Below are positions 37,311 to 48,240 of a stretch of 64,000 nucleotides of DNA, in pieces; the first letter of the stretch is position 1; each line of letters begins with the position of its first letter. The stretch spans positions 142,770,450-142,834,449 of the forward strand of contig OX578134.1 of NCBI GenBank assembly GCA_951213105.1, in the 5' to 3' direction. The position numbers were made by a program, and so were the translations under genes. The notes under the pieces were generated by a model that saw only the letters and a list, made by a program, of their open reading frames with translations, was not told the origin of the DNA and did no database searches. This DNA comes from Amaurobius ferox. Its lineage: Eukaryota > Arthropoda > Arachnida > Araneae > Amaurobiidae.

Positions 37311-38196
37311 AAAAAGCTGATGGGGGCAGCACATGACTTTCCTTATATAATGCAATGGATTTACTACTTTTACAGAAAAGAATAGGTTATTCTTATAGTA
37401 GATACTGATATTATTTCCAAGATATTAAATTTTCGTCAATTAGTCGCCCTTTTTATTGATTTAGAGTCATTCTTATCCATTTGGCGTGACTTTCGTTAAT
37501 TTAGCAACATTTAAAAAAGTCGCCAAGTTGGCGACATTCCACCCAATTCATCGCCAAGAAATCCTTCGCCATATGAAGAGTGAACATGTTTCTCAATATT
37601 TAATATATATATTTTTTAATTTATGGGATTTTTTGATAAATTTATTTGAAAAATATGCAATATCTCGAGAACGGTTCATGCTAGAGTTCTAAAGTTTATG
37701 TCAATCGTGTTCAAAGGAAAAATTACATAAGAAATGTATGTCTATTTGCGTAACTTTATTAAAGGTTTTGAATTTTTGATGATTTTATCAAAATTCTACT
37801 CGAAAATATAGGGAGATTCTGAACATTCGATTGCGTTTAAGAACAATAGACTTCCAGTACTCACAGATTGTGATTTTCGTACCAAATTTCATTCGAATTG
37901 CTGCATTCGTTCGAGAGATATCGTCTTCACAGACTCTCTGACACACACACACATACTTTCACACACACATACTTTCACTCACACATAATTTCACATACAA
38001 ATACTTTCACACACACACACACACATATATATACTTACACAGCAACACACAGACACACACACACAGACATCATCTCATAAATGTTTGATTCGTTATCAGG
38101 ATTACTTGAAACGTACTCTCCCGTCGAAAACTCGAATTCGAATTTTCGACCCCGTCACAATACTTTTCTTATACATTATGTATATAAGGAAAGTAA
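37311..38196 (-). mobile_element. Family H repeat, copy 8
   Basis: Starts GCTGATGGGGGCAGCACATGA and ends with the TATAAGGAAAG palindrome. About 130 bp after the hairpin block are deleted (between CATCGCCAAG and ATGAAGAGTG near 37555-37580). The (CA)n core at 37937-38065 is enlarged: the ACTTTCAC interruption occurs several times. Frames at 37486 and 37898 are shadows. Confidence 0.85.
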
Positions 38197-38895
38197 ATAG
38201 TGCGTCAGTTGTAGGTAATAATATTTTCTGAATAATTTTTTATAAAAATGTCCTCGATAACACATATCAATTTACCCAAAATTTTGAAGATTCCTTCTCA
38301 TTTCTTCAACATTTGGCATCGAAGTTTTGTACTCCAGAGGAAAGAAATCTATAATCTTATTAGTCGAAATTACATAAAAATAAGTCTCTTATCGTCTGCC
38401 ATAACAACTCGTATTAATACATAAAACTCGTGGCACGAAAATTTATGAAGCATATCTTTAATTACTATTTTTGGAAATGAAATAATTAGAAAATGGAACG
38501 CAAAGCAATGAATTAATTATTTTTGCTGTTAGATACTTTTTTGCGCAGTTTTTTTTTTTACTTATTTAGTCAGTAATTAACGTTTTTAGAGCAAAAATCT
38601 AATATTACGTAAATGTATAAAAAACATTTATTTCCAATATAGACAGAGCAAAATTATCTAATTATATTTGTGAATTTTTGATGCAAATCATTGAAAGTAA
38701 TCTAATACGAACTTAAATATTATACTCCATATGCATGTATTACGAATATGTGAATTTTGCACACAAACTGAACATAGACTGGCAGATAAAATTTCGAGTA
38801 ATTTCGAAATTACATTTGCTATGATCTATTCCAATTAACGTAAATTAAGAACTTGGTTGTTTGTTTTTGGAACAACAAGAGTAAAAAATAAGAAT
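38197..38895. other. A+T-rich non-coding stretch
   Basis: No supported feature. Confidence 0.4.
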
Positions 38896-38898
38896 AAG

Positions 38899-39035
38899 AA
38901 ATGCATAGTATGCTATTAATATATATATTTAAATTTACATAAAAATGCATAGTCTATGGCTATCAATACATATATTTAAATATGCATAGAAATGCATAGT
39001 CCATGGCTATTATTACATAGATTTAAATTTGTATT
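38899..39035. repeat. Minisatellite of about 46-51 bp
   Basis: Three copies of a unit starting AAATGCATAGT.TATGGCTAT and containing ATATATTTAAAT, at about 38899, 38944 and 38991. Confidence 0.8.
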
Positions 39036-41865
39036 GTGAAAGTTTAGCATTTACAACTTTGTAGGAACATATATTGGGCATTGATTAATTTCTTCAATAT
39101 ACACATCTCAATTCATTGTTAACCTTTTCTAATATTAATACAAATTTAAATAAATAATAAACTCTTAATACTCAAAGAAATAAAAAAAATTAAATTCAAA
39201 CTTTAATAAAAATTCTCGAACCATCAATATGCTTGTAAGAAGAAAAAAATGTTATTACACGAATAATAATAAATATAATTATGTAAGAATGTGCTTCATA
39301 TTGTTATAAAATGTAACCTGTATGCTTTGCAGTTGATTTTTGTTATACGTCAAAGAGTAAACAAGGGGTTTTACTTTATATTGCAAATATGTGCCAGAAC
39401 CATATGTATTGATAAATGGTTTTTATACATTTATACATAGAAATTCAAATATGAACTTTACTTATGTAGCTTTTGCTGCATAATCAACAATTTATCAACA
39501 TTCCGTATCATCTGATATTGACATCGCCTGAGTGTATGCTACAATTTCATAGAATTTTTATAAATACTCGCATCTTGCATTTTTTCTCTTATTTAAATTT
39601 CGAAAAGAAATGATGTATATACTCAGTTGTTCAAAGTATTCAAATGCAAGTTTATATCCTAGATACTTAATTGTAAAAACAGTTTATTTTTTTAATAAAA
39701 TATCAACAATGAAATAAATATGCTGTCATGTTATCAATGAGCGAACTGAGTGGATAAGTTTCAATGGATGGGTAATTTTGTAGATTTTATGTATCCTACA
39801 TGACTTTATATATCATCCTGTATTCCTTGATATATTCTATATATGTTGTATCTTAAATTTAGGAACAAATTCCATTTCTAGTTTTTAGAGCTTTCAAAGA
39901 GTTTAGACCCGATCTCGATTCAAATAAATAAGCTTTGCGTCTCTTATTAAACTGCTAATACGATATTTATTAAAATGCGAATGATTCTTACGGTAAAAGC
40001 TAGAATAATCTTTCTTATATTTTAAGACATTGGATTCAATGGAAAGGATTATAAATGTCAGTATTCGATTTCACATGACAGATTAACATAACATACAACA
40101 TCAGCTTCCATTTACCTTTTAAAGTGTTCTAGACTCTCTAAAATGAAAAAAAAATCTGCAAGAGAAATCGTCAATAATAAATTTGTAAATACTGGTTTTT
40201 TTTTATGTTTCTTTGCATTTTTATAAGAATCTAGCCTTTTAATTTCTATCTACATCAAAACAATTTCCATATAGATGTTTTTATGGATTTAACAATATAT
40301 AAAAGTCAGTAGTGGGAAATAAAATCTTTGCATCTTTTGAATGCAACGAAGCGTTTTTGATGTAGCACCATGTATAAAAGAAGAATGCCGATAAAAATTA
40401 ATCATGCAAAATCCTTTTCAATAATAAGAAATACAAATTAAAAACGAGTACACTTGCAAATTTTTTAAAATGAATATTTTTTTTCATACAATGGAATGTT
40501 TTGTATAAAATATTTATAATTGCGCAAGAATATTATGTTTGTTTTAACTCTAAATTAGAATTTCAAATTCTATTGATTGAAATATGTTTTTGGAAAAATA
40601 ATTGAAAAATATTTCACTTTCAAACGAATCATTTACTCAATTGATACAGCATCTTATATCAAAGTTTTATTTTTGTTTTATATTTCAAGCTAAATATATC
40701 TCAAAATACATGTGCATACTACCATATTTTAAATGATAATATTTTCACTTTAATAGGCATTTAAGTATACATTGACGTTTCCTATAACAATTTTGACATA
40801 ATTATTTTAAATAATTCGGTTTAAAATTTGTTGAGAAAAATTGATTCTTCTTAGCCCATGTTTCTAACCTCAAACATATATTTATAAGGTTATTGTCCCG
40901 AATACCCATCAATTTGCTCAATTTGATCTCCACAGGCTCATGGCTATCATTGAAAACGTTATGAATTTGTTTTAAGATAGGATAAATTGTGTTAATATTC
41001 AAGGTACACAGACATCTATTTCTTAAATGCTTGAAAATATATACCTTTCAAAAATATAAAACTGCTGCTTGTGATAAATAACACATTTGATACTTCCCTA
41101 AAGAAAGAAGACATATGGAAGTTACGTGATAACAATTAGTTTGGGGGAATTTTGATCCCTCTTCCTCTTGGCGTTAGAAAGATACTTGCTAGGCATTTGT
41201 TAAGTAAAGACACTGTTTTTACCTGATGAAGAGGAATCAAAGCTTCCACGAAATAATTGTGGTCATATAATTTACATATGTGCATTTTCTTTAAGGAAGC
41301 AGCAAATGTGTTATTCTAATTTTTGGCCCCAAATGACAAGGAGAGGAATCAAAGGCGTTTTGCGATTGAAAAAACGAGATCAAGTGTCCATTTGTAGACC
41401 TTACTAAAATATACCAGTTCACTTTTACAAATAACCCTTGCTCCATGAGCAAGAAGGCCTTAAATTTTTAGCATTATTATATAATAAATTTCAAATTTCT
41501 CGTCAAAGTTCTTCTAGTTTCAAAGAATGCATATTTTCTTCATACTGATATATTTGATCCTATATTAAAAGCAAAGGTCAATGGTCTTGTATTCGTCCGG
41601 ACTTACTTTGCCTTTACAGTTAACAATGTGGCATTAGTAAATATTACCGTATAGAACTGATCTGAATGAAATATGCAATGTTTCACTAATTAACGCTTAA
41701 TAACTATTTATTGATCTATGAATTTTAAGTTTCCCTATATCATATATTCCGCAAGATGCTAGTGTTATATAAAATTAGTGAAAGATTTAATATAATTATT
41801 TATTTTTGTCATTGTTTCATTTATGTTATTTTCTAATATTTCCAAAAAGTCGAATATTTTAGTAA
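39036..41865. other. A+T-rich non-coding stretch
   Basis: No supported gene. Near 41145-41250 there is an imperfect inverted repeat (TTTGATCCCTCTTCCTC versus GAAGAGGAATCAAAG) of unknown meaning. Confidence 0.4.
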
Positions 41866-41869
41866 TTAT

Positions 41870-42300
41870 TTTCCAATATATTCCACACAAAGGCGTCATA
41901 AAGAAGAAATTTTTCACTCTATCCTTTCAATGCAAAGATACAAATATTTTAAAAAACATCATAAAACGAAAAGCTCAGAATTATAACGTTCAGAATTTTT
42001 CACCAAATGTGAGAAAACAATGGAGAAGCACAGAACGAACATATCCCTATATATTTTAAAATTCTTTCCATTTTCTTAAATACTCTCTACAATTCGTATG
42101 TGCGTAGAAATTGTTCTTTGTTGAGTATCTTTTTTTCCGAACATTTTTTGCACAATGCGTACAAAATTCAAAATCATACAGCTTTAAAGTGATTTCGATG
42201 GTTTGGAATTTTCTATCTGAGCCCTTTTTCTATTTTTAATGATTCTTTATTCAGGGATTTCAAAGTTGTGTATAAAAGTTTATATTCTTAAAAAAAGAGA
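41870..42300. repeat. Diverged relative of the 888-bp unit, copy at 41.9 kb
   Basis: Ordered similarity to 26395-26900 and to 2090-2500: TTTCAATGCAAAGAT, AAAGCTCAGAATTATA, GTGAGAAAACAA, CAGAACGAACA, ACAATTCGTATGTG, ACAAAATTCAAAATCATACA, then GATTCTTTATTCAGGGATTT as at 26830. A 78-codon plus-strand frame (41823-42059) crosses it, but the homologous segments at 2.1, 3.0 and 26.4 kb do not keep that frame, so I do not call a gene. Confidence 0.7.
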
Positions 42301-42309
42301 ATACCTTTA

Positions 42310-42675
42310 TTTATTATTTAATATACATTTATATTAGCAACCCGAAATGAAAATAATATTTGTTTCAAAGGATAGTGCAAATGCATCTGAAATATGAAGT
42401 ATTGTTCAAAGCATTCTCATTTTCTAAATTTCAATTTTTTTCATTACAACCAAGAAATGCAAAGCTTGGAGGACCCATGCCTGCAAATTGAATTCTGAAT
42501 TTGAACTGGTTTACAAGAATGGCGTTAATAAGAATTGAGTGTTATAAAATCGATTGACTAATTATAATATTAAAGTATCTAAATGTGTATAATTCCTAAA
42601 TTAAAGAATTTGTTTAACTTTCAAACGTATTTAGTACATTTCTGCATCATGCCATTATATTTAATTTTAACCAGT
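42310..42675. other. A+T-rich non-coding stretch
   Basis: No supported feature. Confidence 0.4.
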
Positions 42676-42678
42676 TAT

Positions 42679-43675
42679 TGTTGAGTCCTGGCGCTCAACA
42701 TCAGGGGAGGCGAACTCTGGTTATTGCGTGAAATTAGTACTCCACTATCTAGATAAGATACATTAACTTTTATTCAAGTTCTTAACGGCCCAAACAAAAT
42801 CCATATTATTGCATTTCTCAAGTTAATTGAATTCACTGTGCAGCGTATCCCGTTTTTCAAACCTGTAACACAATATGTGTATTACATGTTTCCACCCCAA
42901 TTACAAATGCCAACCAAAATAATGACCTATTAAAATGCTGCAGATGGAACCAATGGCAACCCATTCATAAATAAGCAGCGCGCATCCCCTCCTTCACAAC
43001 AACCAATAAAAAGACGAGGTATGACACTACAAGAAAAAAAGAAAAGTGTTGTCGAGAATGTTCTAGAACTTTCCAAGACATTCAATTTCGACAGCGTCCT
43101 AGACGCACATGATGTTTTTTCGGTAGTATTCAAAAAAATGATCTCCTGCGATCGCGCAAAGATACGCGGATCGGCAAAATTGTGATGTGTGAACAAGAAA
43201 TGAGCACAATGGCGTATTAAAATATTATACGCAGGCTTCTAATATAGTGTTGGCTACATCAACTATCGAGGCACAAGCAAACAGAAGGTATGAATATGTT
43301 TCATATGTTATAGTGATTAAGGAAGGCACACAATTCATAGTACCTATCGTGTAATTAAGAATAAGGTCGTACGAACCTATAGCAATAACGAGCTCGTATA
43401 CTGAACTAATGAACTACTCAGATTTTCGGTAGATAATAGCTATTAATATGTTCTAAATGTATGTGTCTTATAAATTATATGTTGTAAATGTATGTGTTGA
43501 TTAAATATTGTTAAAGATATATGTGTCTCGAAGGATTTAGGATTAAATTTAATAATCAAGATCTCTACATGTATATACACGAAAGTAAATATTAAAGTAA
43601 TTGTTAAAATTTAGATAAGTGTAGTTATTTATATTTTCTGGGTTCGCCTCTTCAGCTTGAGAACCTGGGGCTACA
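42679..43675. mobile_element. Segment bounded by diverged inverted repeats
   Basis: The left end reads TGTTGAGTCCTGGCGCTCAA, then AGGGGAGGCGAACTC. The right end, on the minus strand from 43675, reads TGTAGCCCCAGGTTCTCAAG, then GAAGAGGCGAACCC. Weaker similarity continues (CCACTATCTAGAT versus ACACTTATCTAAAT). This suggests terminal inverted repeats of about 35-80 bp around 1 kb, or two inverted LTR-like ends. No target duplication is visible. The centre holds the open frame at 42935-43187. Confidence 0.4.
42935..43187 (+). pseudogene. Stop-free coding-like frame, unknown product
   Basis: A frame of about 83 codons runs from after a TAA at about 42930 to a TGA near 43186. It lacks an early ATG; the first Met is at about 43020. 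The amino-acid mix is not that of A+T-rich noise: a basic PIKRRGMTLQEKKKS segment, then VVENVLELSKTFNFDSV and FKKMISCDRAKIRGSAKL. TGCTGCAG just before could be a weak splice acceptor. I do not recognise the family. It may be an exon or remnant of the element bounded at 42679 and 43675, or a host exon. Confidence 0.35.
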
Positions 43676-43703
43676 TGCACCACCCCTAGCGACGGCATCA
43701 TGG
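43656..43703 (+). other. Candidate 48-bp exon
   Basis: A pyrimidine-rich TTCTGGGTTCGCCTCTTCAG acceptor precedes a 48-nt GC-richer segment that is followed by the consensus donor GTAAGTT. With this acceptor only one frame is open: LENLGLHAPPLATASW, phase 0 at both ends. If the next AG (43660-43661) is used, another frame reads PGATCTTPSDGIMG. Overlap with the right inverted repeat of 42679-43675 weakens the case. Not assigned to a gene. Confidence 0.3.
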
Positions 43704-43889
43704 GTAAGTTCTAGAATAATACTTTTGATTAGATTAAGTTTACCTTATGACAAAACCCATGACTTTTTAGTTTTCAAAAACTCAGTTTTTCTTTAATGAT
43801 TTGATATTACAGACAAATATCTTAAAAACATTTATAAACAAACCCAATTCAAATAATTCGAATTAGTTATGGTCAGTGTTTAAAAATCT

Positions 43890-43903
43890 TGCCAGACTAA
43901 TGT
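43890..43903. repeat. Target-site duplication, left
   Basis: TGCCAGACTAATGT, repeated exactly at 44290-44303 on the other side of the 5S-derived SINE. Confidence 0.9.
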
Positions 43904-44289
43904 TGTTGTTGTTGAGACCCAGACCGTCCGACCTACCAGAAAGGTGTAAGGTAACTGTTTGGACGGCAGGGAAGTGCCACCCAATTTAGACCGGAACCCA
44001 GTGGGGGAGGCATCCACAAGGACCGTGCCCTCCTTCCCCTACCACCAACCTCTCGGAAGGACTTGCGGACCCACATGTTTAACGTGATCGTACTCCGCAT
44101 GAACACGGCGGAAGTTGTGGCAGCGTGCAAATCCAGCGCGCAAACCACCGGCTACCGCGCCCGAAATGTGCCAACAGCACGCGATGTTCCCAGGTGGTCA
44201 CCCACCCGCGCTACTAACCGCGCCCGATGCTGCCTGACTTCGGTGATCTAACGAGAACTGGTGTTCTCAGCACGGTACGGCCGTTGGCC
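43904..44289 (-). mobile_element. 5S rRNA-derived SINE (SINE3 type)
   Basis: The minus strand opens with a head that aligns over its whole length, about 119 nt (44289-44170), with eukaryotic 5S rRNA: GCCAACGGCCGTACC, then GATCACCGAAGTCAGGCAGC, ATCGGGCGCGGTTAGTA, GGTGGGTGACCACCTGGGAA, and CGTGCTGTTGGC. A body of about 265 nt follows, including CTTCCGAGAGGTTGGTGGTA and CCACTGGGTTCCGGTCTAAA. The tail is (CAA)n. Exact 14-bp flanking duplications show retroposition. The body is shared with the tRNA-headed SINE at 59205-59488. Frames at 43933 and 44063 are shadows. It is not a functional 5S gene: it has a body and tail, and the internal promoter region is altered (AAGTCAGGCAGC in place of the usual AAGTTAAGCAGC). 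Confidence 0.92.
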
Positions 44290-44309
44290 TGCCAGACTAA
44301 TGTGTCATT

Positions 44310-45170
44310 ATTCCGTAAAATATTTTGCCAGAAAAGAGTGCCTTCCAATACATAGATTGTTTTACGAATGTATTGTTATTTCGTAAAATGGCTTTTCAGA
44401 AGAGTGTACCTTTTCCCATTGGCTTTCCACACGAATGCATCGTTATTCCACAATAACTTGCCATAAGAGTGTATCCACATTCCGTGACATTGCTACATTG
44501 CTTACCAGAATAGTGTACTTTCATTTCATGAAATGGCATGCAAGAAGACCGTAACTTCATTACACTGCGTAATAACTAAAGCAAATTTTATCAAATTAAT
44601 GCTTATCTCATTTTGCACACGATTTCAACGAAATGAATGAATATTTTATCATAAGTAGAATAATACACTATTCGTAAGTAGAATAATACTTAATATTATG
44701 AATATTGAATCATTTTACACTACCACTCAAAAGTTGAGCAAGAAATATAAATTTTCAGACAGCGAGGGCATACAAGAATTTTATTGTGCAAAGCTTTCTG
44801 TTCTACTCTGCTTAAGTAGAGTTTTACAAATATAAAACTACACTCGACTCGCTGCAAAAAAAAAAAAAAATGTGCAAATTAGATGTTCAGTAAAAACGAT
44901 TCGTTAGCGGCAAATTTTTTCATTGCATCATATTTTTCGAAAAGCTGTAATAGACATCTGCTTTAATATGGCCCAGAAAATGGGTGTGGACTCTTCATAA
45001 CGGTGGTGTGCTGTTTGGAGACTTGATTCTGAACACCTAATGAAAATGACTATTTTCTTTTCTGAGCAGTATTCCATCCTATCTCGATTTTGGATGCAAT
45101 TCCATGTGAACAGTCACCAGAAGATAGTTTTCGGAGCCTTCTAGGGTTGCAACAGCATCCAATGACCGTA
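44310..45170. other. A+T-rich non-coding stretch with short repeated phrases
   Basis: Between 44310 and 44560 the phrase (CA)GAA.AGTGTAC/CTT recurs with CCGTAAAAT/CGTAAAATGG at irregular spacing, about five times. This hints at a decayed short tandem repeat of about 60-70 bp. The rest is featureless. Confidence 0.4.
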
Positions 45171-45176
45171 CACATA

Positions 45177-45685
45177 CCGGGTGATTCAAAAGTTCTGAGC
45201 AAAAGTAAAACGCTATAAAAATATCTATGGGTCGGAGAGACATGAGGTTTGCAGATTCATTCACCGTGGTGGGGGATTTCGTGGGGCATGAAAAAAAATA
45301 GTTCAAACTCTCGACACTCGGGGGACTGCTGCAGATAAAGCCATGGAGATGACTTATGCATAGAGGTGATGGCACACGTGACTGGCCTGCGAGAACCCCA
45401 AATCTCACATCCTGTGATTTCTCGTTGTGAGGATACCTAAAATCACGACTGTGAGATCAGGGAATCTTGCAGGCCAGTCATGTGTGCAATTACCTCCATG
45501 CATAAGTCATCTCCATGGCTTTATCTACCGCAGCCCTCCGAGTGTTGAGAAATTGAACTATTTTTTTTCATGCCACACAAAATCGCCCACCACGGTGAAT
45601 ATTAATCTGCAAACCGCATGTCTCTCCGACCCATATATATTTTTTATAGCCTTTTACTTTTGCTCCGAACTTTTGAATCACCTGG
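45177..45685. mobile_element. Foldback MITE with TA target duplication
   Basis: Left arm 45177-45420 and right arm 45439-45685 are reverse complements with scattered mismatches, around a spacer of about 18 bp. Ends are CCGGGTGATTCAAAAG and its complement CTTTTGAATCACCTGG. TA precedes and follows (45175-45176 and 45686-45687), as for the Tc1/mariner/IS630 superfamily. Frames of 109 and 92 codons at 45079-45408 (-) and 45427-45705 (+) are the two arms read in the same direction, which is why their proteins look alike. No transposase. Confidence 0.92.
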
Positions 45686-45689
45686 TATT

Positions 45690-46130
45690 TATTATTGAGG
45701 CGTAGTAACAGAGGGACTGGGCGATAGCACCATATCTATGAGGGGATGCTACTGTAGTCATAGGAAGGCAATTAATCTTTATCGGCACAACTCGATACTG
45801 ATAATAATATGTGATGTATTTAAAGGAAATAAGAACACTATGTTACATTTCGAACCAAGAACAAAAACATGATTCCAACTTGAATGAATCCTGCACAAAA
45901 AACAATATATTTAACATATGTTTATATCATTGGAAAGTTATTTATTTTCGTATACATGCAAAACTTAAATAGAACTTTCATCATTTTTAAATGTAAATGT
46001 TTATTTTAGGCACTTTTAATTTATACGAGACAAAATAATTAAGTTATTAAGATAAACAAATTGACGTTACGCTTGAAAAGAACATATTATGTCAATATTG
46101 ACATTATCACTTTGGAATTCGATATGAGCA
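45690..46130. other. A+T-rich non-coding stretch
   Basis: No supported feature. Confidence 0.4.
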
Positions 46131-46135
46131 CAATG

Positions 46136-47094
46136 GTAAAAATATGATGTGGGCAACACATGACTTTCCTTAAATAATGTAATGAATTTACTACTTTTAC
46201 AGTAAAAAAATAGGATTTTCTTGTAGTAGATACTAATATTCTTTCCAAGATATTGAATTTTCGGCAATAAGTCGTCATTTTCATTGATTTAGCGTCATTT
46301 TTATCCATTTGGCGAGATTTTCGTTAATTTGGCAACATTTCAAAAAAGTCGCCAAGTTGGCGACATTCTGCCAAATTCGTCGCCAAAATCTCGCCAAGCG
46401 TTATACACTAAGAAATAAGTTTTACTTAAAGCAGATAAATGACTATTGACGTTCAAATACAAAAGTATTATTCAAAGTATCTTTTTTCAAGAATGGAACG
46501 AGCTAGATCCACGAGAAGGATGTCACTCAATTTATCGCATGGTATTACATATGAAAAGTAAACATGTTTCTCAATAAGAAATATTTTTCTTTTTATTTTA
46601 TATGACTTTTTGATAATTTTTTTAAAAAATGTACAATATCTCGAGAACGGTTCACGTTAGCGTTCTAAAATTTATGTCAATCGTTTTCTAATGAAAAATT
46701 ACATAAGAAATGTCTATTTGCGTAACTTTATTAGTGGTTTTCATTTTTTGACGATTTTTTCAAAATTTCATTCTAAAATTTACGGGGGTTTTGAACATTC
46801 GATTGCGTATAAAAACAATAGGCTTCCAGTGTTTACGGATTGTGATTTTTGTACCAAATTTGGTTCGAATCGGTCCATTCGTTCGTCAGTTATCGTCTCC
46901 ACAGACTCACTGACACACACACACACATACACACATACTTTCACACACACACACACACACACAGACATCACTTCAAAAATGTTTGATTCGTGATCAGGGA
47001 TGCTTAAAACGTGCTCTCCCGTCGAAAACTCGAATTCGAATTTTCGACCCCGTCACAATACTTTCCTTATACATTATGTATATAAGGAAAGTAA
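46136..47094 (-). mobile_element. Family H repeat, copy 9 (best preserved)
   Basis: Complete copy with all blocks. The hairpin block shows three nested inverted repeats: TTGGCGAGATTTT (46309-46321) with AAAATCTCGCCAA (46385-46397), ATTTGGCA (46327-46334) with TGCCAAAT (46369-46376), and the core GTCGCCAAGTTGGCGAC (46348-46364). (CA)n core at about 46912-46965; end palindrome at about 47061-47090. Confidence 0.9.
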
Positions 47095-47292
47095 TATTCT
47101 ATTAGTGGATAGTACCGGAACTGTAACTAACTATTTTAGTACACATTTCTCAATGCTCATGTAATATAGGAAATTGTGTTATAGTTTATTGGGAAAACAC
47201 ATCTATATCTAATATTCATATTCTAATACTTAAGTTTCTGCAATGCAATAAGATCTAGAATTAAGTTAACTGAAATTAACAAATATAATTTT
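47095..47292. other. Spacer between inverted family H copies
   Basis: About 200 bp of A+T-rich sequence without a feature. It would be the loop of the hairpin formed by copies 9 and 10. Confidence 0.5.
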
Positions 47293-48240
47293 TACTTTCC
47301 TTATATACATAATGTATAAGGAAAGTATTGTGACGGGGTCGAAAATTCGAAATCGAGTTTTCGACGGGAGAGCACGTTTCAAGCATCCCTGACCACGAAT
47401 CAAACACTTTTGAAGTGATGTCTGTGTGTGTGTGTGTGTGTGAAAGTATGTGTGTGTGTGTGTGTGTCAGTGAGTCTGTGGAGACGATAACTGACGAACG
47501 AATGGACCGACTCGAACCAAATTTGGTACAAAAATCACAATCCGTAAGCACTGGAAGCCTATTGTTTTTATACGTAATCGAATGTTCAGAACCCACCTAA
47601 ATTTTCGTATAAAGTTTTGAAAAAATCGTCAAAAAATCAAAACCACTAATAAAGTTACGCAAATAGACATTTCTTATGTAATTTTTCATTAGAAAACGAT
47701 TGACATAAATTTTGGAACGCTAACATGAACCGTTCTCGAGATATTGCACATTTTTCAAAAAATTATTAAAAAGTCATATAAAATGAAAAAAAAAAAATTC
47801 CTATTGAGAAACATGTTCACTTTTCATACGTAATACCAGGCGATACATTGTGTGACATCATTCTCGTGGAACTAGCTCGTTCCATTCATGAGAAAAGATA
47901 CTTTGAGTAATACTTTTGTATTTGAACGCCAATAGTCATTTATCTGCTGTAAGAACAACTTATTTCTTCGTCCATAACGCTTGGCGGGATTTTGGCGACG
48001 AATTTGGCGGAATGGCGAACTTGGCGACTTTTTAAAATGTTGCCAAATTAACGAAAATCTCACCAAATGGATAAAAATGACACTAAATCAATGAAATTGA
48101 CGACTAATTGTCGAAAATTCAATATCTTGGAAAGAATATTAGTATCTACTATAAGAAATACCTAAGTTTTTACTGTAAAAGTAGTAAAGTCATTACATTA
48201 TATAACGAAAGTCATGTGTTGCCCACATCAATTTTTTTTT
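47293..48240 (+). mobile_element. Family H repeat, copy 10
   Basis: Complete copy, inverted relative to copy 9. The hairpin block is partly broken (GGAATGGCGAACTTGGCGAC near 48010). It ends TTGCCCACATCA plus a T-run. Confidence 0.9.

Noticed and set aside
41823..42059. 78-codon frame with a basic, Asn-rich C-terminus
   Set aside because: Homologous blocks at 2.1, 3.0 and 26.4 kb are interrupted in this frame, so coding constraint is not supported.
44170..44289. Functional 5S rRNA gene
   Set aside because: It is fused to a SINE body and tail, flanked by a target duplication, and has changes in the internal promoter region.
45079..45705. Two similar proteins on opposite strands
   Set aside because: They are the two arms of a foldback element, read toward and away from its centre. 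Not a gene pair.
46691..47600. Frames reading Thr-His or Val-Cys repeats (also near 346, 9201, 10043, 10112, 28455 and 37898)
   Set aside because: These are the (GT)n/(CA)n cores of family H. They look conserved only because the repeat is conserved.
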